Below, in pieces: positions 21,677-31,999 of a stretch of DNA of 64,000 nt (the stretch's first letter is position 1; each line of letters opens with the position of its first letter). Location: the NCBI RefSeq assembly GCF_001642735.1, contig NZ_LWHM01000008.1:1-64000 (forward strand), given 5' to 3'. This DNA comes from Pseudohongiella nitratireducens. Lineage in GTDB: Bacteria > Pseudomonadota > Gammaproteobacteria > Pseudomonadales > Pseudohongiellaceae. The position numbers and the translations under genes were made by a program. The notes beneath the pieces were generated by a model. The model made no database searches. It saw only the letters and a program-made list of their open reading frames with translations, and was not told the DNA's origin.

Positions 21677-22548
21677 TGAGTATTCTGATCAATAAAGACA
21701 CGAAAGTAATCTGTCAGGGCTTCACTGGTTCTCAGGGTACTTTCCATTCTGAGCAGGCGATCGCCTACGGTACTAAAATGGTTGGCGGTGTGACGCCAGG
21801 TAAAGGTGGCACGACTCATCTGGATCTGCCGGTATTTAACACAGTGGCTGAAGCCGTAGCTGAAACTGGCGCTGAAGCCAGCGTCATCTACGTTCCTGCG
21901 CCGTTTTGTAAAGATTCGATCCTGGAAGCCGCTAATGCAGGTATCAAGCTGATCGTTTGTATTACTGAGGGTATCCCTACACTGGATATGCTGGATGCCA
22001 AGGTAAAATGCGATGAGCTGGGTGTTCGCCTGATTGGCCCTAACTGTCCGGGTGTGATCACGCCTGATCAGTGCAAGATCGGCATTATGCCTGGCCATAT
22101 TCATAAACCAGGTAAGGTTGGCATCGTATCCCGTTCTGGTACCTTGACTTATGAAGCCGTCAAGCAGACAACAGATTTTGGTTTCGGTCAGTCTTCCTGC
22201 GTGGGTATCGGTGGTGACCCGATTCCAGGTTCCAACTTTATCGACATCCTGGAGATGTTCGAAAAAGATCCGGAAACCGAGGCTATCGTCATGATCGGTG
22301 AGATTGGTGGTAGTGCAGAGGAAGAAGCCGCTGCCTACATTAAAGCGAATGTCACTAAACCTGTAGTAAGCTACATTGCAGGTGTTACAGCGCCTCCCGG
22401 TAAACGTATGGGCCATGCCGGTGCAATCATTTCCGGTGGTAAAGGTACGGCGGACGAAAAGTTTGCTGCCTTGCAGGATGCTGGCGTGAAAACCGTTCGC
22501 AGTCTGGCGGACATTGGTCAGGCACTGAAAGAAGTGACTGGCTGGTAA
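21676..22548 (+). CDS. sucD: Succinyl-CoA synthetase alpha subunit
   Basis: Partner of SucC; binds CoA and is phosphorylated on a histidine during the reaction. The CoA-binding start [19 protein letters not shown], the motif [11 protein letters not shown] and the phosphohistidine loop [13 protein letters not shown] are present. Its 290 residues are typical. This is the last gene of the TCA cluster. A long frame on the opposite strand of sucCD is a by-product of codon bias and was not taken as a gene. Confidence 0.97.
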   Translation: MSILINKDTKVICQGFTGSQGTFHSEQAIAYGTKMVGGVTPGKGGTTHLDLPVFNTVAEAVAETGAEASVIYVPAPFCKDSILEAANAGIKLIVCITEGIPTLDMLDAKVKCDELGVRLIGPNCPGVITPDQCKIGIMPGHIHKPGKVGIVSRSGTLTYEAVKQTTDFGFGQSSCVGIGGDPIPGSNFIDILEMFEKDPETEAIVMIGEIGGSAEEEAAAYIKANVTKPVVSYIAGVTAPPGKRMGHAGAIISGGKGTADEKFAALQDAGVKTVRSLADIGQALKEVTGW

Positions 22549-22997
22549 TATCGGGTTAAACCCGGCCGGTGCTGCCGCACATTTACAGTGCGAAAACACT
22601 GACCGGGTTCAACCTTGGTGCGCAGAGTCGGCGCTAACTGCCGCTTTGCACAAAAAATTCTCATTTGAGAGGTTCAAAAATTCAAACGGGTTGTGTTAGT
22701 CTTGACTGCATAATTCGGCAGGGAGCATTGAATTTACGGCAGATAGCAGCAAGATCGGTGTTTTTGTTACTTGACACCTCAACATGTGGTATGTGCGTGT
22801 AGAAAAGTAACTTTTATTGGCTCGATCATTGCTGTGTATCTGAACTTGATGGATCGTACTTTGTAATAGGCTGCTAAAAAGTGGCCGGGCCGGGCGCCAG
22901 AAATGATGTTCGGTTTAGGTTGTTAAAAGCACGATAGATAAAAGAAGTCACATCCGGTGTAACTATCGGGATGTTTAATACAATAACAGGATGGCAC
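22549..22997. other. Intergenic region between sucD and the TonB2-type operon
   Basis: About 450 bp with no credible gene. Just after sucD, AACCCGG and CCGGGTT arms (about 22556-22615) can fold over a GC-rich loop, possibly ending the TCA transcript although no T-run follows. The rest is presumably the promoter region of the following operon. I could not point to a Fur box or a strong -35/-10 pair. Confidence 0.4.
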
Positions 22998-23780
22998 ATG
23001 AAAAACCGTCGATTATATTCCAAGGTTCTGTTACCGCTGGCCTCGTTGCTGGTGATCGGAACAGCTCAGGCTCAGGACGTTGATACCAGCGTTATTGACC
23101 GGGCCCAGAGTGTTATAGGTGAGACCAACGAGGCGGCCGCCGCGTCGCAAGAAGAAATAACCCGTCTGTCGAACTCCTCAAGTTCGCTATTCGAAGAATT
23201 CAAAGTCGAGAGTGATAACCTGGAAGCATTGCTGGTTCTGAATGCCAACTGGCGTCGACAGATCGCTGCCCAGGAAAACGATCTGGAAACGATTGCCGAG
23301 TCCATCGCTGAAGTTCGAAACGTAACCCAGGAACTGCCCCTGTTGATGAACCGCATGCTGGTAAGTATGGATCAGTTTGTCGACCTGGACATGCCTTTCC
23401 ACCTGGAAGAGCGCAGAAATCGTATCGAGTTTGCACGTAATGCAATCGATAACCCGAATGTTTCCACTGCCGAACGCTTCCGTCAGATCCTGGTACTTTA
23501 CCAGACTGAAAATGCGTACGGTCGTACTCGTGAAACTTACCCGGCAACAATTACCATCGACGGTGTCGAAAGAGACGTGGATATGTTGCGTGTAGGTCGG
23601 GTTGCTCTGGTATACCAGACAAAAGACCGCTCTCAAACGGGTGCCTGGGATCCAGAAGCTCGCCAGTGGGTTCAGCTGGATGCCGCTGAGTATCGAACCG
23701 CAATCAGAGATGCTATTAGTGTAGCCAGTGGTTTGATTGCACCAGAAATCATTGAAGTACCAATCGTTGCGCCGGAGTAA
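22998..23780 (+). CDS. DUF3450 periplasmic protein of the TonB2-type operon
   Basis: The predicted product has a signal peptide (MKNRRLYSKVLLPLASLLVI, cleavage after AQA) and a helical, coiled-coil-prone region (about residues 35-110) followed by a globular part. It matches DUF3450, a family found next to ExbB/TolQ-like energisers; its molecular role is unknown to me. It opens a compact operon and ends 5 bp before the next gene. The ATG at 22998 is chosen for its AGGA and because it gives a clean signal peptide; a longer frame begins at 22971. Confidence 0.82.
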   Translation: MKNRRLYSKVLLPLASLLVIGTAQAQDVDTSVIDRAQSVIGETNEAAAASQEEITRLSNSSSSLFEEFKVESDNLEALLVLNANWRRQIAAQENDLETIAESIAEVRNVTQELPLLMNRMLVSMDQFVDLDMPFHLEERRNRIEFARNAIDNPNVSTAERFRQILVLYQTENAYGRTRETYPATITIDGVERDVDMLRVGRVALVYQTKDRSQTGAWDPEARQWVQLDAAEYRTAIRDAISVASGLIAPEIIEVPIVAPE

Positions 23781-23785
23781 GCACA

Positions 23786-25189
23786 GTGAAGAAGAATATA
23801 ATTAAATTAGCAGGAATTTCCGTTACGGGCTTGTTTCTAGCCGTATCTACACAGGCATATGCGCAGCAGCCGGCCAGCAGCCTGAGCGAACTGCTTCGCA
23901 ATGTCGAAGAAAACCAAGTTGTTGAATCAGATGCCGCGCAAGAACGCGAGCAGCGTTTCCAGCAACAAGTTGACCAGCAAGAGCAGATTCTGGCGGAAGT
24001 GCGTGAGCAGATCGCCGCAGAAGAAGCTGAAAACGCCCGTCTTGAAGGTGTTTTTGACGAGAATCGTCAGATGCTGACTGAGCGCCGCGCACAACTGCGT
24101 GATGTTCGAGCCAACCTGAACGAGCTTCTTGGTACAATTCAAGGTGTTGCGGGTGACTTCCGTAGCATTTTCGAAGACTCTCTGGTCAGTGCCCAATATC
24201 CAGGTCGTGAAGAATTCCTGGATTCTTTCATTGATCGTGTTGCCAGTGATACCGAACAGGTTCGTGTCGATGAGATCGAACAGTTCTGGTTCTACATGCA
24301 GCAGGAACTGGTTGAGTCTGGTCGTGTAGTTCAGTACGAAGATGTTGTTGGTCTGCCTTCAGGCGAACAGGAAAACCGTACTATTACACGTATCGGTAAC
24401 TTCAATGCCATCGGTGGTGGTGATTACCTGTCATACAGCGGCGACGTTGGTCACCTGCAGGTACTGCCTCGCCAGCCTGGTTCAGCCATTATCTCTCAGG
24501 CTGAAACACTGGAAAGCGCCGACAGCGGCATGCACAAAGTGGGCATCGACCCAACGGGTGCACTGGGTGGTAGCCTGATGGCTAACCTGATCAACTTCCC
24601 AACACCAACTGAGCAGGTTCGTCAGAACGCCGGTGTTATCGGTTTCACCATTCTGGGTATTGGTGCTATCGGTGTCCTGGTTGCACTGATTCGTTCCTTC
24701 ATGCTGACACTGGTTGCAGCCAAGGTTAACTCTCAGGTTAAGAATGCTGACAAACCAAGCAAGAACAACCCACTGGGTCGTATCCTGCTGGTTGCAGACT
24801 CCAACCCGAATGTTGACACAGAAACGCTGGAGCTGAAGCTGGGTGAAGCTATCCTGCAGGAAACTCCCGCACTTGAGCGCTTCCTGACGATGATCAAAAT
24901 CATCTCAGCCGTTGCACCTCTGATGGGTCTGTTGGGTACGGTAACCGGTATGATTAACGTGTTCCAGCAAATCACTGTTTACGGTGCTGGTGACCCGACT
25001 ATCATGGCTGGCGGTATCTCCATGGCTCTGATGACCACGGTACTGGGTATTGTTGTAGCTATCCCGACAATCCTGATGCATACCTGGGTTAAGTCGAAGA
25101 GTGATCGCATCATCCACATCCTGGAAGAGCAGGCGACTGGTATTATTGCCCGTAAAGCCGAGTCTACTTCCGGTGGTGCTCAGGCCTAA
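23786..25189 (+). CDS. ttpC: TtpC-like MotA/TolQ/ExbB proton-channel family protein
   Basis: Large ExbB-like energiser subunit. It has a signal peptide, a long periplasmic coiled coil rich in Gln/Glu/Arg (about residues 30-120), a periplasmic domain, and a MotA/TolQ/ExbB channel domain with membrane spans in the C-terminal third (FTILGIGAIGVLVALIRSF; APLMGLLGTVTGMINVF; GGISMALMTTVLGIVVAIP). This architecture matches TtpC of Vibrio TonB2 systems, where it is needed for TonB2-dependent uptake. The conserved GLLGTVTGM and ISMAL..TT..G signatures are intact. The name is assigned from architecture and gene order. Confidence 0.82.
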   Translation: MKKNIIKLAGISVTGLFLAVSTQAYAQQPASSLSELLRNVEENQVVESDAAQEREQRFQQQVDQQEQILAEVREQIAAEEAENARLEGVFDENRQMLTERRAQLRDVRANLNELLGTIQGVAGDFRSIFEDSLVSAQYPGREEFLDSFIDRVASDTEQVRVDEIEQFWFYMQQELVESGRVVQYEDVVGLPSGEQENRTITRIGNFNAIGGGDYLSYSGDVGHLQVLPRQPGSAIISQAETLESADSGMHKVGIDPTGALGGSLMANLINFPTPTEQVRQNAGVIGFTILGIGAIGVLVALIRSFMLTLVAAKVNSQVKNADKPSKNNPLGRILLVADSNPNVDTETLELKLGEAILQETPALERFLTMIKIISAVAPLMGLLGTVTGMINVFQQITVYGAGDPTIMAGGISMALMTTVLGIVVAIPTILMHTWVKSKSDRIIHILEEQATGIIARKAESTSGGAQA

Positions 25190-25204
25190 TCCTAAGGGGG
25201 CACT

Positions 25205-25726
25205 ATGTATTTTGCGTTGCTCGATCTTATAGATGCGATCAACGACTTCATGTCTCGAGGCGGCGGTGTTCTTTGGATCATCGCTGGCCTCCTGCTCCTG
25301 AAGTGGTCGCTGATTTTCGAGCGGGTATGGTTCCTGCACTCCACACATGCCAAACGTGTTAAACAAACACTGTCGGCCTGGAATGCACGTTCCGATACTC
25401 GTTCCTGGCGAGCTCAGCAGATCAGAAACATGATGATCTCTGAAATTTCGCTGGATCTTAAATCTACAATGCCGATGATCGAAACCCTGGTTGTGGTTTG
25501 TCCGCTGCTTGGGCTGTTAGGTACCGTGACAGGTATGATCGAGGTGTTCTATGTCATGGCATTGACCGGTGGTGGTGACGCCAAGTCAATGGCAGGCGGT
25601 GTATCCAAAGCGACGATTCCTACCATGGCTGGTATGGTTGGTGCGCTTTCCGGAATCTTTGCCAGTAACTGGCTGAAGATTCGCATCGACCGGGACCTGG
25701 AACTTCTCGAAGATCACATGGCCTAA
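25205..25726 (+). CDS. exbB: ExbB2-type biopolymer transport protein
   Basis: Short ExbB (173 residues) of the proton-motive-force motor that energises TonB. It has an N-terminal membrane segment (GVLWIIAGLLLLKWSLIF) and two further spans around VVCPLLGLLGTVTGMIEVF and GGVSKATIPTMAGMVGAL, the MotA/TolQ/ExbB signature. It resembles the short ExbB2 form of TonB2 systems. AAGGGGG precedes the ATG. It sits between ttpC and exbD with small gaps. Confidence 0.88.
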   Translation: MYFALLDLIDAINDFMSRGGGVLWIIAGLLLLKWSLIFERVWFLHSTHAKRVKQTLSAWNARSDTRSWRAQQIRNMMISEISLDLKSTMPMIETLVVVCPLLGLLGTVTGMIEVFYVMALTGGGDAKSMAGGVSKATIPTMAGMVGALSGIFASNWLKIRIDRDLELLEDHMA

Positions 25727-25757
25727 TTCATAAGAACAGTATTATAAAGGCATAATA

Positions 25758-26168
25758 ATGAAATCAGGTTTGATGAAGAAACGGGGTGGTGACGAGAACA
25801 CCGGGGAAATTGATTTAACCCCGATGCTCGACGTCGTATTCATCCTTCTGATCTTCTTTATCGTGACATCGGTGTTTGTGACCGAGGCTGGTATTGAAGT
25901 TCTGAAACCCGAAGCATCGACCGCGGAGCCTCGCTCGAAGGACCTGATCCTGATCGCCGTCAGCGGTGACGGCGAAATATGGATTGATGGTGAGCAAATA
26001 GATTCGCGTTTTATCCGGTCTCGTTTTGAGAGAAGGTTAGCGGAAACTCCGAATGCCTCTGTGGTGATTCAGGGTGACCGTGAAGCTCAGAATGAGCATG
26101 TCATGACCATTATGGCCGCGGCACGGGAAGCCAATATCTCGTCTGTGTCCATTTCGACGGAGAACTAA
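25758..26168 (+). CDS. exbD: ExbD2-type biopolymer transport protein
   Basis: ExbD family subunit, 136 residues, with a single N-terminal membrane helix. The proton-conducting aspartate (Asp25) lies in LTPMLDVVFILLIFF, and the periplasmic domain ends in TIMAAAREANISSVSISTE. It forms the ion channel with ExbB and TtpC and contacts TonB in the periplasm. The next gene begins 3 bp after the stop. Confidence 0.92.
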   Translation: MKSGLMKKRGGDENTGEIDLTPMLDVVFILLIFFIVTSVFVTEAGIEVLKPEASTAEPRSKDLILIAVSGDGEIWIDGEQIDSRFIRSRFERRLAETPNASVVIQGDREAQNEHVMTIMAAAREANISSVSISTEN

Positions 26169-26170
26169 AC

Positions 26171-26779
26171 ATGATAGCTATTAGATGGTTGATTTCTCTG
26201 TGTTTGGCACTGGTGGTTACACTGGGGTTGTTCTATTTCATGCAGGCGCTGATCTCCAGCGGCAGTGAACTGCAAACTCAGAACAATGTGGTTCGTATCG
26301 TAGATGCGACCATGCCAGAGATTGTCATGGAAGTGATTCAGGAAGTGGAGCGTCCAGAGCAAATTGAACAAGTGCAGGACACACCTCCGCCACCAGATAG
26401 TCGTGATGTTGATATGGATCCCACAGCAGGTATCTCTTACAGCCGTGATGGTGCTTCAGCAGATATCGAGATCAATATTGACAGCGCTGGCCTGGGTATC
26501 TCTGACGGTGAAATGTTGCCACTGGTAAACATTCAGCCTCAGTATCCGACTCGTGCAGCCCAACGTGGCATCGAAGGCTGGTGCCAGGTTTCCTTTACGG
26601 TAACAGCCGAAGGCGGCGTCCGTGATGTAGTGGTAGTCGATGCAGAGCCTCAGGGCATGTTTGACCGCTCCTCCATTCGTGCTGCTGAACGTTTCCGCTT
26701 CCAGCCTCGAGTTGTGAACGGTGAAGCCGTTGAAGTACCAAACGTCCAGTACGTTTTCCGTTATCAGTTGGAGGAATAA
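26171..26779 (+). CDS. tonB: TonB family energy-transducing protein (TonB2 type)
   Basis: Spans the periplasm and passes energy to outer-membrane receptors. It has an N-terminal signal anchor (IRWLISLCLALVVTLGLFYF), a short linker with a proline stretch (DTPPPPDS, about residues 75-82) and a C-terminal TonB domain (NIQPQYPTRAAQRGIEGW through YVFRYQLEE). At 202 residues it is shorter than E. coli TonB and fits the TonB2 group with a short proline region. No receptor gene is adjacent, so the substrate is not indicated. Confidence 0.9.
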   Translation: MIAIRWLISLCLALVVTLGLFYFMQALISSGSELQTQNNVVRIVDATMPEIVMEVIQEVERPEQIEQVQDTPPPPDSRDVDMDPTAGISYSRDGASADIEINIDSAGLGISDGEMLPLVNIQPQYPTRAAQRGIEGWCQVSFTVTAEGGVRDVVVVDAEPQGMFDRSSIRAAERFRFQPRVVNGEAVEVPNVQYVFRYQLEE

Positions 26780-26782
26780 GCA

Positions 26783-28141
26783 ATGATGTTAGCAAAAAAT
26801 GTGCTTAGATCCGCCATTGTTGCAGCCATGCTGGCGACAACACTGACTGCGGGAGAGGTCATTCTTTCTACGCCTGCCTACGCGCAGGATGAAGATGACG
26901 GTCCTCGTGAACCGCCACCCACGCGTCGTTCTGACACGCTGAGTGAGCGCGTTTATCGTGTGATCGCAGAAATCCAGGAAATGCTTAGCCCGTCAGAAGA
27001 GGGTGTTGAACCCGATTTGCCCGGTGCAAAAGAAGAACTGGATGAACTTAACGAGCGTTACGACAGCCTGAATGATTTTGAGAAATCAACGCTGTTGAAC
27101 TTCTATACCAACTACTACCTGGCAGTCGAAGACATTCAGAGTGCACTCGATACTTTCGAGCGGATTCTTCAGATTGAAGATCTGCGCGTTGATTCACGAT
27201 TACGTGCTCTGCAGTCTTCAGGTCAGTTGTATGCTGCAGAAGAACGGTTTGAAGAGGCTATTGGCCGCTTGAACGCATGGCGGGACTTGTCAGATGAAGA
27301 AAGCGCGACGGTCTTTCAGATTCTGGCACTGGCTCACTACAACCTGCAGGAATACGACGTAGCGATTCCTCACCTGCTCAGCTATATGGACTTGTTGCGC
27401 ACAGAAGGCCGTGAGATTCCCAAGAATATCTACAGCCTGCTGAACGTCATGTACATTGAGCAAGAGAACTATGACGCTGCCCTGGAAGTGACCAAAACCA
27501 TGGTCGCCCTGTTCGATGAAGCATCAGACTGGCGCAACCTGGCGGCTATCTACGGCTACCTTGATGATGAAGCCAGGCGCATCCAGTCTCTGGAACTGGC
27601 TTATCATAAAGGTTACCTGGAAAATGAAGGCGAGTTCCTGAACCTGGCGCAGTCACTGGCTGGTCTGGATGCTCCTTACCGCGGCTTGCAGATCATGCAG
27701 GACGGTATGGAACAGGGAATCGTTGAAAACAATGGTGATAACCTGCGCCGTCTGACTCAGATGTACATCATGGCATCCGAGTTTGAAGCAGCAGTCGAGC
27801 CGGCAGAGCAGTTAGTGGAAGTGGTTGACGATGCTGAGGCCTGGGATTATCTGGGCTATATCTATCTGATGAACCGTGACTACGAAAGTGCCGCTGATGC
27901 AATGCAAACAGCACTGGATCGTGGTGGTCTGGAAAATGCTGGTGAAGTTCAACTATCTCTGGCAAGGGCTCTGGTAGAGCTGGATCGCTTTGACGAGGCG
28001 CTGGAAGCTGCTCAGGCGGCCGTGCGTAATGATGTTAACAACGCCAGTCAGTATGTGACATTTGTTGAAACAGCCAAGCGTCGTCATGAAGCACTGCAGA
28101 ACCAGAAAGAAATGGCCATAGATTATTATCGCCCGGTCTGA
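26783..28141 (+). CDS. Tetratricopeptide-repeat protein of the TonB2-type operon
   Basis: The 452-residue protein has a signal peptide ending near AYAQ (about residue 33), then helical TPR-like repeats through most of its length (for example EERFEEAIGRLNAW, YDVAIPHLLSYMD, YESAADAMQTALDRGG, FDEALEAAQAAV). Genes for such TPR proteins commonly close TonB2/TtpC operons; a periplasmic scaffolding role is inferred. GGAGGAA precedes the ATG, 3 bp after tonB. A terminator follows about 35 bp downstream. Confidence 0.85.
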   Translation: MMLAKNVLRSAIVAAMLATTLTAGEVILSTPAYAQDEDDGPREPPPTRRSDTLSERVYRVIAEIQEMLSPSEEGVEPDLPGAKEELDELNERYDSLNDFEKSTLLNFYTNYYLAVEDIQSALDTFERILQIEDLRVDSRLRALQSSGQLYAAEERFEEAIGRLNAWRDLSDEESATVFQILALAHYNLQEYDVAIPHLLSYMDLLRTEGREIPKNIYSLLNVMYIEQENYDAALEVTKTMVALFDEASDWRNLAAIYGYLDDEARRIQSLELAYHKGYLENEGEFLNLAQSLAGLDAPYRGLQIMQDGMEQGIVENNGDNLRRLTQMYIMASEFEAAVEPAEQLVEVVDDAEAWDYLGYIYLMNRDYESAADAMQTALDRGGLENAGEVQLSLARALVELDRFDEALEAAQAAVRNDVNNASQYVTFVETAKRRHEALQNQKEMAIDYYRPV

Positions 28142-28176
28142 TTTCTGGCCTTGAAATAGCGGGACAACGTCCCCAT

Positions 28177-28210
28177 AAAAACCCGAAGCCTGCAGAGGTT
28201 TCGGGTTTTT
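28177..28210 (+). terminator. Intrinsic terminator after the TonB2-type operon
   Basis: AAAAACCCGAA (28177-28187) pairs with TTCGGGTTTTT (28200-28210), followed by more T. This is a classical stem with a U-run in the transcript, separating the operon from htpG. Confidence 0.85.
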
Positions 28211-28255
28211 TTATGCCCAAGATAACTATCTTGAAAATGTTATAGAGGAAAGGAC

Positions 28256-30175
28256 ATGACAGCGGAGACAGATTTACAGCAGGAAACACGTGGCTTTGAA
28301 ACGGAAGCCAAACAGTTGCTGAAACTGATGATTCATTCACTTTACAGTAACAAGGAAGTCTTTCTGCGTGAGTTGATATCCAACGCATCCGATGCGGCCG
28401 ATAAACTGCGTTTTGAGGCATTGTCGAATGCTGATCTTCTTGAGGATGGCAGTGAGCCCAAAGTGATTGTCGATTTTGACAAAGACGCGGGAACAGTCAT
28501 TATCAGTGATAATGGCATCGGTATGTCTCGTGACGATGTCATCAGCAACCTGGGTACCATCGCCCGTTCAGGCACGGCGCAGTTCCTTGAGTCTTTAAGT
28601 GGTGATCAGAAAAAAGACTCGCAACTGATCGGCCAGTTTGGTGTGGGTTTCTATTCAGCTTTTATTGTGGCTGACAAAGTAGAAGTGTTAACCCGCAAGG
28701 CAGGGAGTAACACTAATGAGGCAACCCTTTGGACTTCTACCGGTGAGTCAGACTACACACTGGCGACATCAGAAAAAGCCGAACGTGGTACTACGATTAC
28801 ACTGCATTTGCGCGAAGACTGTAACGAATTTGCAGATGGCTTCCGACTCAAGCAGATTGTTAAAAAGTATGCTGATCATATTGCCATTCCGGTACTGATG
28901 CCAAAAGCACCAGAACTGGACGAAGAGGGCAATGAAAAAGAGGCTGAGAAGGAGTTCGAACCGGTAAACGATGCCAAAGCGCTGTGGACCCGCCCTCGTA
29001 CTGACGTTTCTGAAGAAGAGTATCAGGAATTCTATAAACATATTGCTCACGATTTTGAGAAGCCGCTGTCATGGAGCCACAACAAGGTAGAAGGCAAACT
29101 GGAATATACTTCATTATTATATCTTCCAGCCAAAGCGCCTTATGACCTGTGGAATCGTGACGGTGCCCGTGGCCTGAAGCTCTATGTTCAGCGCGTTTTT
29201 ATCATGGATCAGGCAGAGCAGTTCCTGCCATTGTATCTGCGCTTCATCAAGGGTGTTGTTGATTCCAATGATATTTCATTGAATGTTTCTCGTGAAATCC
29301 TGCAGAAAGATCCAGCAGTCGACTCCATGCGCAGTGCGCTAACCAAGCGTGCCCTGGACATGCTGTCCAAGCTGAAAAGCAAAGATGCCGAGGCTTATGC
29401 CGGTTTCTGGAAAGAGTTTGGCCAGGTATTGAAAGAAGGCCCGGGTGAGGATTTCTCCAACCGGGAAGCCATTGCCAAGTTGCTGATGTTTAACAGCACC
29501 CACGCTGACAGCACAGGCCAGGACCAGTCACTGGAAGACTATGTGACTCGCATGAAACCTGAGCAGGAAAAGATTTACTATCTGGTAGCTGAGTCTGAGA
29601 AAGCGGCGAAAAACAGCCCGCACCTGGAAATTTTCCGCAAGAAAGGTATTGAGGTGCTGCTCCTTTCCGATCGGATTGATGACTGGTTGATGAGCCATCT
29701 GCACGAATTTGATGGCAAGAGCCTTCAGGACATTACACGCGGTGAACTGGACTTAGGCAAACTGGATGATACCGAAGAAGACAAGGCTGAGCAGGAAGAG
29801 CGCGAGAAAGCACTTCAACCCTTGCTTGAGCGTGTCAGTAAAAGCCTGGGCGATCGCATCAAAGAAACACGCATCAGTCATCGCCTGACCGATTCGCCAG
29901 CCTGCCTGGCGCTTTCAGAGGATGATATGGGGGCACAAATGCGCCGTATCATGGAAGCTTCTGGTCAGCCGGTACCGGAGACCAAACCGGTATTTGAGTT
30001 AAACGGAGAGCATCCATTAATCGAAAAACTGGATAAAGAAGCCGACGAAGAGCGCTTTGACGACCTGATATCTCTGCTATTTGACCAGGCCAGCCTGGCA
30101 GATGGAAATGAGCTGGAAGATCCAGCCCGGTTCAGCCGCCAATTGAACAAGCTGTTGCTTGAACTGGCTCAGTAG
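28256..30175 (+). CDS. htpG: Molecular chaperone HtpG (Hsp90)
   Basis: ATP-dependent cytosolic Hsp90 chaperone. GHKL ATPase motifs are visible: [29 protein letters not shown], and [17 protein letters not shown]. The middle domain has [10 protein letters not shown] and LNVSREILQ. At 639 residues it has the full three-domain length. A strong GGAAAGGA ribosome-binding site precedes the ATG. No classical sigma-32 promoter was clearly seen. It is a single-gene unit bounded by terminators on both sides. Confidence 0.97.
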   Translation: MTAETDLQQETRGFETEAKQLLKLMIHSLYSNKEVFLRELISNASDAADKLRFEALSNADLLEDGSEPKVIVDFDKDAGTVIISDNGIGMSRDDVISNLGTIARSGTAQFLESLSGDQKKDSQLIGQFGVGFYSAFIVADKVEVLTRKAGSNTNEATLWTSTGESDYTLATSEKAERGTTITLHLREDCNEFADGFRLKQIVKKYADHIAIPVLMPKAPELDEEGNEKEAEKEFEPVNDAKALWTRPRTDVSEEEYQEFYKHIAHDFEKPLSWSHNKVEGKLEYTSLLYLPAKAPYDLWNRDGARGLKLYVQRVFIMDQAEQFLPLYLRFIKGVVDSNDISLNVSREILQKDPAVDSMRSALTKRALDMLSKLKSKDAEAYAGFWKEFGQVLKEGPGEDFSNREAIAKLLMFNSTHADSTGQDQSLEDYVTRMKPEQEKIYYLVAESEKAAKNSPHLEIFRKKGIEVLLLSDRIDDWLMSHLHEFDGKSLQDITRGELDLGKLDDTEEDKAEQEEREKALQPLLERVSKSLGDRIKETRISHRLTDSPACLALSEDDMGAQMRRIMEASGQPVPETKPVFELNGEHPLIEKLDKEADEERFDDLISLLFDQASLADGNELEDPARFSRQLNKLLLELAQ

Positions 30176-30190
30176 ACAATCAAAGTCGTC

Positions 30191-30239
30191 ACATAAAAAA
30201 CGGGGCAGCTTTCATAGAAGGCCGCCCCGTTTTTTATGT
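30191..30239. terminator. Bidirectional terminator between htpG and argS
   Basis: ACATAAAAAACGGGGC (30191-30206) and GCCCCGTTTTTTATGT (30224-30239) are perfect 16-base reverse complements. On either strand the GC-stem is followed by six T, serving both convergent genes. Confidence 0.92.
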
Positions 30240-30262
30240 GCAGTGTTTACTACGAAAATGCG

Positions 30263-31999
30263 CTACATTTTGTGCAGAGGCTCAATGCCCAGCAGGTTCA
30301 GACCCTGTTTAAGCACTTCTGCGGTCAGTGCCGCTACACCCAGACGACTTGCCTGCTGTGCCGGTTCCGCTTTGAGAATAGGGCAGCTCTCATAGAACTT
30401 CATAAACGTACCTGATAACTCATACAGGTACTGGCAAAGCTGATTGGGATAACAGTCTTTGCCCATTTGCTGAAGCACTTCTGAGAACTGGCTGATTTTC
30501 AGAACCAGTCGACGTTCAGCGTCAGCAGTCACCGTGATGTCATTACCCGGTTCAACACCTTCTTGTGCCAGTCGACGGATGACACTTTGGATCCTTGCAA
30601 ACGCATAAAGCAGGTAAGGAGCCGTATTGCCATCAAAGGACAACATCGTACGCCAGTCGAAAATGTAATCACTGGTCCGGTTCTTGGACAGATCAGAATA
30701 TTTAACGGCGGCAATGCCGACAGTTTTGGCGATCTTGTGTCGCTCTTCTTCTGCCAGGTCGGGATTTTTCTCTGTGACCAGGTCAAAAGCACGCCTGACC
30801 GACTCATCCAGCAAATCGCGCAACTTGACGGTATCACCACTACGGGTTTTAAACGGCTTGCCGTCCTCACCCATCATGGTGCCGTAGGCAATATGCGTCA
30901 GCTCACAATTGTCACTGACAAAGCCGGCCTTGTGTGCCACGGCAAAGACTTGCTGGAAGTGAAGACTTTGTCGTGCATCCACAACATAAAGAATCCGGTC
31001 AGCTTTTAATTCTTTGCCGCGGAAGCGAATGGCTGCCAGGTCTGTGGTTGCATACAGGTAACCACCATCACGCTTCTGTACGATAACGGGCAGGGGTGAG
31101 CCATCTTTGCCCTTGAATTCATCCAGGAACACACAGTTGGCGCCATCGTCTTCGGTCAGTAATTTTTCTTTACGCAGGTCTTCAATTATCACAGGTAAGT
31201 CGCTGTTATAGAAGCTTTCTGCGCGAATATCGTCTTGCGTCAATGCAACGCCTAACTGGTCATATACCGCCTGACAATGTCCCAGGGACTCATCAATAAA
31301 CCGCTGCCAGGCCTCCAGGCAAGCCGGATCGCCTTGCTGCAATTTAACCACGTAGCTGCGTGCGGTTTCGGCGAATTCAGGCTCACTGTCAAAACGCTGC
31401 TTGGCTTCCCGGTAGAACACTTCCAGGTCAGCCAGTGACCTGCTGGCTTCCTGGTTGCCAAGGCTCTCCAGGTGGGCTATCAGCATACCGAACTGAGTTC
31501 CCCAGTCACCAACGTGATTCTGGCGGATGACATTGTTGCCCAGGGCACTTTGGATGCGGACAATGGCATCACCGATAATCGTGCCTCGCAGATGCCCGAC
31601 ATGCATTTCCTTGGCCAGGTTGGGGCTGGAGTAGTCAACTACAATGGTTTGTGGCGAATCCAGGCGAGCAATCAGGTTCGATGGGGCAATACGATATTCT
31701 GAGGCTTGCTTGTTAAGCCACTCATCGGCCAGCGTGATATTGATAAAGCCTGGGCCGGCAATTTCCAGTTTGGCGATCAAATCATTGCCCGGTATTGCAT
31801 CCACCACTTCCTGTGCCAGGTCGCGTGGTTTTTTGCCTAGGCGTTTGGCGATGGCCATCACACCGTTGGCCTGGTAATCACCAAATTCAGGGCGTGTGGC
31901 GTAAATGACCTGCGCATTGATTTCCTCTGCGGCCATGCCACTTGCCTGACTCATTGCCTCGCTGACAATCACGTCCAGTCGGCTTTTTATCGTATGCAT
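30263..31999 (-). CDS. argS: Arginyl-tRNA synthetase
   Basis: Class I synthetase that charges tRNA-Arg. It has an N-terminal Arg-tRNA-synthetase domain, the HIGH-like signature within SSPNLAKEMHVGHLRGTII, a central catalytic region with YLYATTDLAAIRFR, and a DALR anticodon-binding domain ending in NLLGIEPLHKM. The 578-residue length is normal. The usual KMSKS is degenerate, as is common in ArgS (here around MMGEDGKPFKTRSGD). AGGA precedes the ATG. Convergent with htpG and divergent from rluC. Confidence 0.96.
   Translation of the reverse strand: MHTIKSRLDVIVSEAMSQASGMAAEEINAQVIYATRPEFGDYQANGVMAIAKRLGKKPRDLAQEVVDAIPGNDLIAKLEIAGPGFINITLADEWLNKQASEYRIAPSNLIARLDSPQTIVVDYSSPNLAKEMHVGHLRGTIIGDAIVRIQSALGNNVIRQNHVGDWGTQFGMLIAHLESLGNQEASRSLADLEVFYREAKQRFDSEPEFAETARSYVVKLQQGDPACLEAWQRFIDESLGHCQAVYDQLGVALTQDDIRAESFYNSDLPVIIEDLRKEKLLTEDDGANCVFLDEFKGKDGSPLPVIVQKRDGGYLYATTDLAAIRFRGKELKADRILYVVDARQSLHFQQVFAVAHKAGFVSDNCELTHIAYGTMMGEDGKPFKTRSGDTVKLRDLLDESVRRAFDLVTEKNPDLAEEERHKIAKTVGIAAVKYSDLSKNRTSDYIFDWRTMLSFDGNTAPYLLYAFARIQSVIRRLAQEGVEPGNDITVTADAERRLVLKISQFSEVLQQMGKDCYPNQLCQYLYELSGTFMKFYESCPILKAEPAQQASRLGVAALTAEVLKQGLNLLGIEPLHKM

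Noticed and set aside
21262-22599. Long open frame (445 codons) on the minus strand across sucC-sucD
   Set aside because: It lies wholly opposite two certain genes with strong family motifs; the absence of stops follows from codon bias, and the translation has no recognisable domain.
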